A stretch of DNA of 41,157 nt. It comes from Coemansia sp. RSA 1804 (Eukaryota > Kickxellomycota > Kickxellomycetes > Kickxellales > Kickxellaceae). The notes beneath the pieces were generated by a model. The model was not told where the DNA came from, ran no database searches, and saw only the letters and a list, made by a program, of their open reading frames with translations. Position numbers and translations under genes: made by a program. The stretch spans positions 1 to 41,157 of the forward strand of contig JANBTH010000066.1 in NCBI GenBank assembly GCA_027578815.1, given 5' to 3'. Position 1 is the stretch's first letter; every line of letters starts with the position of its first letter. Positions 36,952-41,157 of the stretch are shown piece after piece.

Positions 36952-39237
36952 ATGAACAATCTGAACTTTAACGCTGCCGCAATGCAAGCGCCGAGCAGTG
37001 GAGCCGCCTCGGGGCTGAATATGCTGAGCTTTGGGTACTTGGGCCGACCGGCGGCCGTGGACGGGCTGGGTGGGGCCGCAGCGTATCCGGCGCCAGTAGC
37101 TGTGCCGCCATCCGCCGTCGCACAGCGCCCACTCGGCTCTCAACACAGCTCTAGCGCTGCTGCCGCTGCCGCTGCTGCTGCTGCTGCGCAGGCCATGGCG
37201 GCCTCTACTCCACTGATTCCACCACAGCTACTGCTGGCTAACGCTGGGTCCTGGGGACTGGCGTCGCAACAGCAGCAGCAGCCCTCTTTATCCTCCTCCG
37301 ACGGCCCCAGTGTTGGCATCGCCCCACAGTCTCTCCTCCTTCAGCATCAGCAGAATCAGCAGAATCAGCAGCAGCAGTCCCACGCCGCCGGCAACAGCCT
37401 TCTCGCCCACATATCCTCATTACAGTCGCAATCGCAACCTCAACAACAGTCGCCGCTTCAGCTGCAGTCGCAGCCGTTGCAGGGTTCTGCACTTGCCGCG
37501 CTTGCTTCCAACTCGACTCTGCAAAGCATTGGTCCGCATCAGGCGCACTACATAATGATGATGCACCAACAGCAGCAGCAGCAGCAGCAGCAGCACCTGA
37601 ATGGGACCGTTGCTTCCGCATCGCCGATGATCCAGCACGCCCATCCGGCTGTTCCTGCGACTGCCAGTGCCTTGAAAACACCACAGCAACAGCAGCAGCA
37701 ATTACGGCAACAACAACAACAACAGTACGCACAATCAAAGAACCAGAAAAAGCCACAGTTCCCTCCAACGCCTGCGCAGAAAAGCTCTCTGCCTCCGCCA
37801 CTCTCCCAGGGCTCCACGGTCCCCACCATCACAGACACGCCGCCTTCCTCAGCCTCGGGTCCAGCTCCAGCACAATCAGCCGAGCCATCGCCGCTTGTGC
37901 CACCGCTGCCAGCAACAGCTCCAACCCAAGCACCAGCGCCAGTACCGGATTTCCAGGAAGCAGCAGGCAGCGCCAGTCCGGCTCCCAGTACCGAAACACG
38001 CAAGTCGTGGTCGTCGCCAAGGCCACCGAGACGCAGCGCAAAGGAGTCTAAGCGCAAGCACCCGGCCGCCAGAAGCGACGGCGTGGCGGTGACAGCAGCA
38101 AAGGCAGGCGGCGCACCGACAAAGCAAGCACAGACAACGTCATCGCCGCCGCAATTGCCGCAGAAGCCTGCCGACAGTGAGCCAGCAGCGGCAGCCATGG
38201 AGCCCACAGCGATGCCTCGGGCGCGCAGTTTCCAGAAGACTCTGCCGCGATGGCCGCAAGACGACGCGGTGCTAGGAGCAGGCACCGAGCGGCTGCTGGC
38301 GTTCCACAGTGCACTGGGGCCGAGCGGCGAACCGCGCGACCTGGACCACTGGACATCGGCGATCAGCAGCAGTTTTGCGCAGGGCGGGACGATCCGCATG
38401 GAGATTGGCGGGCAGAGCTACGACATGCCAGCGGCCACCGCCGGGCGGTTCTACCACCGGCTGTTTGGCGACGGCGGCGTGGTATCGATCCACGTGGCAC
38501 TCAGCAGCGCGCAGGTGCACATGCTGGGCAACGCGGCCTCCATCGTGTCGTTCCACGGCGTGCTGCTGACAACGGCGTACGCGAACGGCCGGCGTGTGCT
38601 CGAGGCCGGCGACCTGCGCGTCATCTTCGACCCGCGCTTCCGCATTCGCGTGTGGGCGTTCTCGTGCGCCGACGCCACCGTCTGTCTGCCGCGCAAACGG
38701 CCCAACGGCGCCGACGATGCGTTGGCGCGCTCCAGCGACGTGACTATTGCGCACAACCTCGACTGGCCCGACATGTCCCCTGCGCCTGCGCCCAAGCGCC
38801 GCAAGTCCGCGCATGGCCGGCAGCCGCCCGACGAGTGCGCTATCCCCGCCTGTGCGCTGCAGCACCTCGAGATCGCCAACACCATGGGCCTGCTGCGCGA
38901 CCTGATCTCCACTCAGGCGATGCATCCCGCCGCGCCCTCCGCCGACGTCCTTGCGCTGTGGAAGCTCTCGCGCGCCCGCGATCCCGCCATGCTGCTGGCT
39001 CTTGCGCCATCCCCGGCCACACCAAGCACTGCTGTTGCTGCTGCTGCTGCTACCGCGTCTGTTGAGCGGAAGCGCGCCAGGCGGAGATCTGTTGCCAATG
39101 CTGCTGCTGCTGCTGCTGCCAAGGACGCCAAGTCTGCTGAAGCCCCTGCGCCTAAAGAAGCACCAACTACACCTGTCCGGAAACAGCGCGCTGCCCCCGC
39201 GCACCAGACGAAGCCGGGTCCTAGAGCCAGAAAGTAG
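36952..39237 (+). CDS. LIM-domain-binding (LDB/SEUSS) type coregulator, PtaB/Mfg1/Adn-like
   Basis: 761 residues. The N-terminal 400 residues are disordered and rich in Gln, Ala, Ser and Pro, with CAG-encoded Gln and GCT-encoded Ala runs. The folded part (about 430-670) fits the LIM-binding domain of fungal PtaB/Mfg1/Adn proteins: LDHWTSAISSSFAQGGTIRM, the strand MEIGGQSYDMPAATAGRFYH, SIVSFHGVLLTTAYANGRRV, LRVIFDPRFRIRVWAFSCAD, and the helix CALQHLEIANTMGLLRDLIS. These are nuclear cofactors that pair with DNA-binding proteins such as Flo8/SomA to control adhesion, filamentation and development. A basic Ala/Lys-rich tail (RKRARRRSVANAA region) may be a nuclear signal. The start is the first ATG, just after a likely intron acceptor. 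Confidence 0.8.
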   Translation: MNNLNFNAAAMQAPSSGAASGLNMLSFGYLGRPAAVDGLGGAAAYPAPVAVPPSAVAQRPLGSQHSSSAAAAAAAAAAAQAMAASTPLIPPQLLLANAGSWGLASQQQQQPSLSSSDGPSVGIAPQSLLLQHQQNQQNQQQQSHAAGNSLLAHISSLQSQSQPQQQSPLQLQSQPLQGSALAALASNSTLQSIGPHQAHYIMMMHQQQQQQQQQHLNGTVASASPMIQHAHPAVPATASALKTPQQQQQQLRQQQQQQYAQSKNQKKPQFPPTPAQKSSLPPPLSQGSTVPTITDTPPSSASGPAPAQSAEPSPLVPPLPATAPTQAPAPVPDFQEAAGSASPAPSTETRKSWSSPRPPRRSAKESKRKHPAARSDGVAVTAAKAGGAPTKQAQTTSSPPQLPQKPADSEPAAAAMEPTAMPRARSFQKTLPRWPQDDAVLGAGTERLLAFHSALGPSGEPRDLDHWTSAISSSFAQGGTIRMEIGGQSYDMPAATAGRFYHRLFGDGGVVSIHVALSSAQVHMLGNAASIVSFHGVLLTTAYANGRRVLEAGDLRVIFDPRFRIRVWAFSCADATVCLPRKRPNGADDALARSSDVTIAHNLDWPDMSPAPAPKRRKSAHGRQPPDECAIPACALQHLEIANTMGLLRDLISTQAMHPAAPSADVLALWKLSRARDPAMLLALAPSPATPSTAVAAAAATASVERKRARRRSVANAAAAAAAKDAKSAEAPAPKEAPTTPVRKQRAAPAHQTKPGPRARK
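37567..37596 (+). repeat. CAG triplet run encoding poly-Gln in the LDB-like protein
   Basis: A near-perfect CAG array follows MMMHQ. Further Gln tracts lie at 37267-37283, 37338-37378 (including QNQQNQQ) and 37685-37725. Confidence 0.75.
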
Positions 39238-39390
39238 CCGGCCCTGTAGCGCTACCCTCTTTTCTTCTCCTATCCGTCTCCCGTGTGTATATCCTAATTA
39301 ATATATTGACTCCATTCTTATTAAACGCTGAGATGTACATGTGTCTCCACCCACGCTCACGTCCGGATCTCCAGTATCGCGGATAGGAAC

Positions 39391-40212
39391 TTAGATGGGA
39401 ATCGCCGGATCCGCAGCCACAAAGTCCGCAACGATGCGCCAGAACTGCTCGGTGAACAGCTCGCCGTCGTGGGTGCCAATGTCCCTCACAACCAGCGACA
39501 CGTCGGCGCATTCTCTGGCAACGAGCTGCCGCGCCATGCTGGCCGCCTGCACCGAGGGGACCAGCTCATCGGCCGTGCTGTTTATCAGAAGGAACCGGAT
39601 ACCAGTCGGCAGCACATCCTGCGTGCGAGCCACATGGTAGGGGCTAGCCGTCAGGCGCTGGGTCTCCGTGAACGCCATGTCGATGAAGTCGGCGTACGAG
39701 GGGTACGTGGCCACCACGTCTGGGATATCGTAGATGCCGCCCACGCCAACAACGCCGACAACAGCAGCCGTGGTGGCGGTGGCGGTGGGGCTCTGCTGCA
39801 GCGCTGCCAGCATCGCCAGGTGCGCGCCAGCCGAGTGGCCCACCAGGACCGTGCGCCCGGCGTCGACCCGACTGCTTCCCGGGTACCCGGCCCTCGGTGC
39901 CGCCAGAAACCGGATAGCCGCGAGCACGTCGTTCAGATGCATCGGGTGCCTCGTTTGCGCATCCCCGCGCACGCTCAGCCGGTAGTTGATTGCCGCCACC
40001 GCTACGCTTCCACCCGCGGCACCCACGATGCCTTCGCACAGCGCGCCGAACTCCCGCTTGTCTCCCATCCGCCACGCGCCTCCGTGGATGTACACAATCA
40101 GCTGTGCCGGTTTCTGGTGCTGCTGCTGCTGCTTCTCTTCGTCTATGTACAGATCCAGTCTGTGCTTGGGGTCGTTGTCGTCAATGTACGGAATATCGTT
40201 GTATACAAGCAT
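39391..40212 (-). CDS. Alpha/beta hydrolase, kynurenine formamidase/esterase-like
   Basis: 273 residues. The order LIVYIHGGAWRMGDKREF (oxyanion HGGAW, about residue 41), AAINYRLSV, then VGHSAGAHLAML with nucleophile Ser127, an acid in NSTADELVP and a His in GTHDGELFTEQFW is that of the esterase group containing Bna7/AFMID kynurenine formamidase, prenylcysteine methylesterase and BD-FAE esterases. The early strand IPYIDDNDPKHRLDLYID is also typical. The substrate cannot be fixed from sequence; formamidase in tryptophan catabolism is the first guess by size. A Gln run (KQQQQHQ) precedes the first core strand. The start is the first ATG. It is tail to tail with the LDB-like gene (153-base gap). 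Confidence 0.8.
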   Translation of the reverse strand: MLVYNDIPYIDDNDPKHRLDLYIDEEKQQQQHQKPAQLIVYIHGGAWRMGDKREFGALCEGIVGAAGGSVAVAAINYRLSVRGDAQTRHPMHLNDVLAAIRFLAAPRAGYPGSSRVDAGRTVLVGHSAGAHLAMLAALQQSPTATATTAAVVGVVGVGGIYDIPDVVATYPSYADFIDMAFTETQRLTASPYHVARTQDVLPTGIRFLLINSTADELVPSVQAASMARQLVARECADVSLVVRDIGTHDGELFTEQFWRIVADFVAADPAIPI

Positions 40213-41127
40213 TCTTTTTTTGTGTTGAACAGTATGTGAAAGTGTTATTTCAGACAATATAAACAATGATTAAGAAGACGATGATCGAGAGAAGAGAAAG
40301 AATGAGGGAAATTAATCTTATTCCGCCGCCTCTTATTTCTTAGGCATTGATTTATCCCTTTTGTAACGCATGCACCGGAATGCCTTTGTGTAATGGTAAT
40401 TATTTTAAAACTGCCTCTTTTAATGCAGCGGTCTGGGGTCAGATAACAGTCCTAAGCGACCATCCGGTGATCATATCTATTTTTATGCGATTAGTGATTA
40501 TATGGCGTTGTAGAAAACCCCCAAGCTTGTGTGTGGATGGCAGTACTATTTTTGTTGCTATACAGGGAAGGAGCAGAAAAACAGAGCCAATACAGCATGA
40601 GTAGGCATATACCCAAATCTAAAGCACATTTCCACATATCACTTAATTAATAATACTTGCTGCTGCGTTTGGCAGGTATTGGAGGTAATGCCGCTAGAAA
40701 GAGAATAATGTGAAGAGAAAATTATTGACAAAATTTTCCTTGCCAAATGTTGTGTGGAAAACACCTGTCTTAAGTAGTGTGGAAATATAACTATAGAAAA
40801 CATTGCAGGTGTATTTGTTAAACTGCTGACAAATTATGTGTTGTTGTTAGCCAATTGTAAAATGGCATGATTTCAATGTTTATAAACAGATATTGACAAC
40901 CATACAATTACTTGTAGTCAGATATCAATGTAAAGAACTAGACTGAGGAGGAGGAGGAACTTAATAAATATTGTTCTGTTTATAAATCAGAATAAAACTA
41001 AAGATAAACTGCGGAAAAGAAAGAAAAGTAATAACTTGCGATGTCTCTGTCAGGGTATTTAACTGCCCTGTTACTAGGCTAGCTGTAATCAGGGCTAAAT
41101 TCCCTTATGATTTAATCTTCGCTAAAA
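40213..41127. other. Right-hand A/T-rich spacer
   Basis: Promoter side of the alpha/beta hydrolase, then A/T-rich sequence. The only sizeable frame (40347-40604) has no ATG at its start and no recognisable content. No RNA gene or mobile element seen. Confidence 0.4.
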
Positions 41128-41135
41128 TCACGTGA
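41128..41135. promoter_or_regulatory. TCACGTGA palindrome (E-box/Cbf1-type site)
   Basis: An 8-bp palindrome with the CACGTG core, bound in fungi by bHLH factors such as Cbf1. It lies at the window edge in a gene-free region, so it could belong to the promoter of the next gene. Chance occurrence is possible. Confidence 0.25.
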
Positions 41136-41157
41136 CAACGCAGATGTTATCACAAGC

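Overview
The window is nuclear DNA of a filamentous, probably early-diverging fungus. It shows GT-AG introns of about 115-180 bases where present, many intronless genes, AATAAA-type poly(A) signals, A/T-rich spacers, GC-rich coding regions, and a fungal gene set: Vip1/Asp1 kinase, Met30/sconB-like F-box protein, Efm3/FAM86 methyltransferase, eRF1, the complex I 30 kDa subunit, Golgi GDPase, Sfi1, AP-1 mu and a PtaB/LDB-like coregulator. A zygomycete-grade lineage such as Kickxellomycotina would fit, but that is inference. I recognised no tRNA, rRNA, transposon, virus or CRISPR.

Layout. 1-69 is the last exon end of a gene cut by the window edge. 1.8-3.0 kb holds a small putative mitochondrial protein and a doubtful orphan ORF. 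3.3-6.65 kb is a complete one-exon VIP1 gene, tail to tail with a GT31-like glycosyltransferase (6.76-7.54 kb). A truncated relic of that transferase lies at 8.87-9.15 kb. MsrA (9.3-9.9 kb) faces a secreted CAP protein (10-10.5 kb). An A/T-rich spacer follows, with a possible tiny secreted peptide at 11.18-11.29 kb. 12.5-15.0 kb is a Met30/sconB-like F-box WD40 gene. 16.4-18.0 kb is a five-exon Efm3-like methyltransferase reconstructed here, followed by eRF1 (18.4-19.9 kb, two exons), the complex I 30 kDa subunit (20.8-21.7 kb, two exons), a BSD-domain protein, and the GDA1-like GDPase. 25.7-26.4 kb is a zinc-knuckle/SR-like protein, followed by a frame-disrupted small coiled-coil gene. 27.2-30.8 kb is an Sfi1-like centrin-binding repeat protein; 31.2-32.8 kb an A/T-rich F-box/LRR-like protein; 33.5-34.9 kb AP-1 mu (two exons); 35.1-36.0 kb a monoglyceride lipase; 37-39.2 kb the LDB/PtaB-like regulator; 39.4-40.2 kb an alpha/beta hydrolase.

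The genes are mostly housekeeping and do not form a pathway cluster. They span mRNA decoding (eRF1, Efm3), Golgi and vesicle function (GDA1, GT31-like, AP-1 mu), spindle pole (Sfi1), sulfur/cell-cycle ubiquitination (Met30-like), inositol pyrophosphates (VIP1), respiration (30 kDa subunit), protein repair (MsrA) and lipid turnover (lipase). They are packed as tail-to-tail pairs with short 3' gaps (71-167 bases) and head-to-head pairs with longer shared promoters. I see no convincing new multi-gene system. The points most worth checking are the glycosyltransferase relic, the disrupted coiled-coil gene, the tiny secreted-peptide ORF, a perfect 12-bp hairpin in a shared promoter, and a GDPase gene whose open frame runs past its first ATG.
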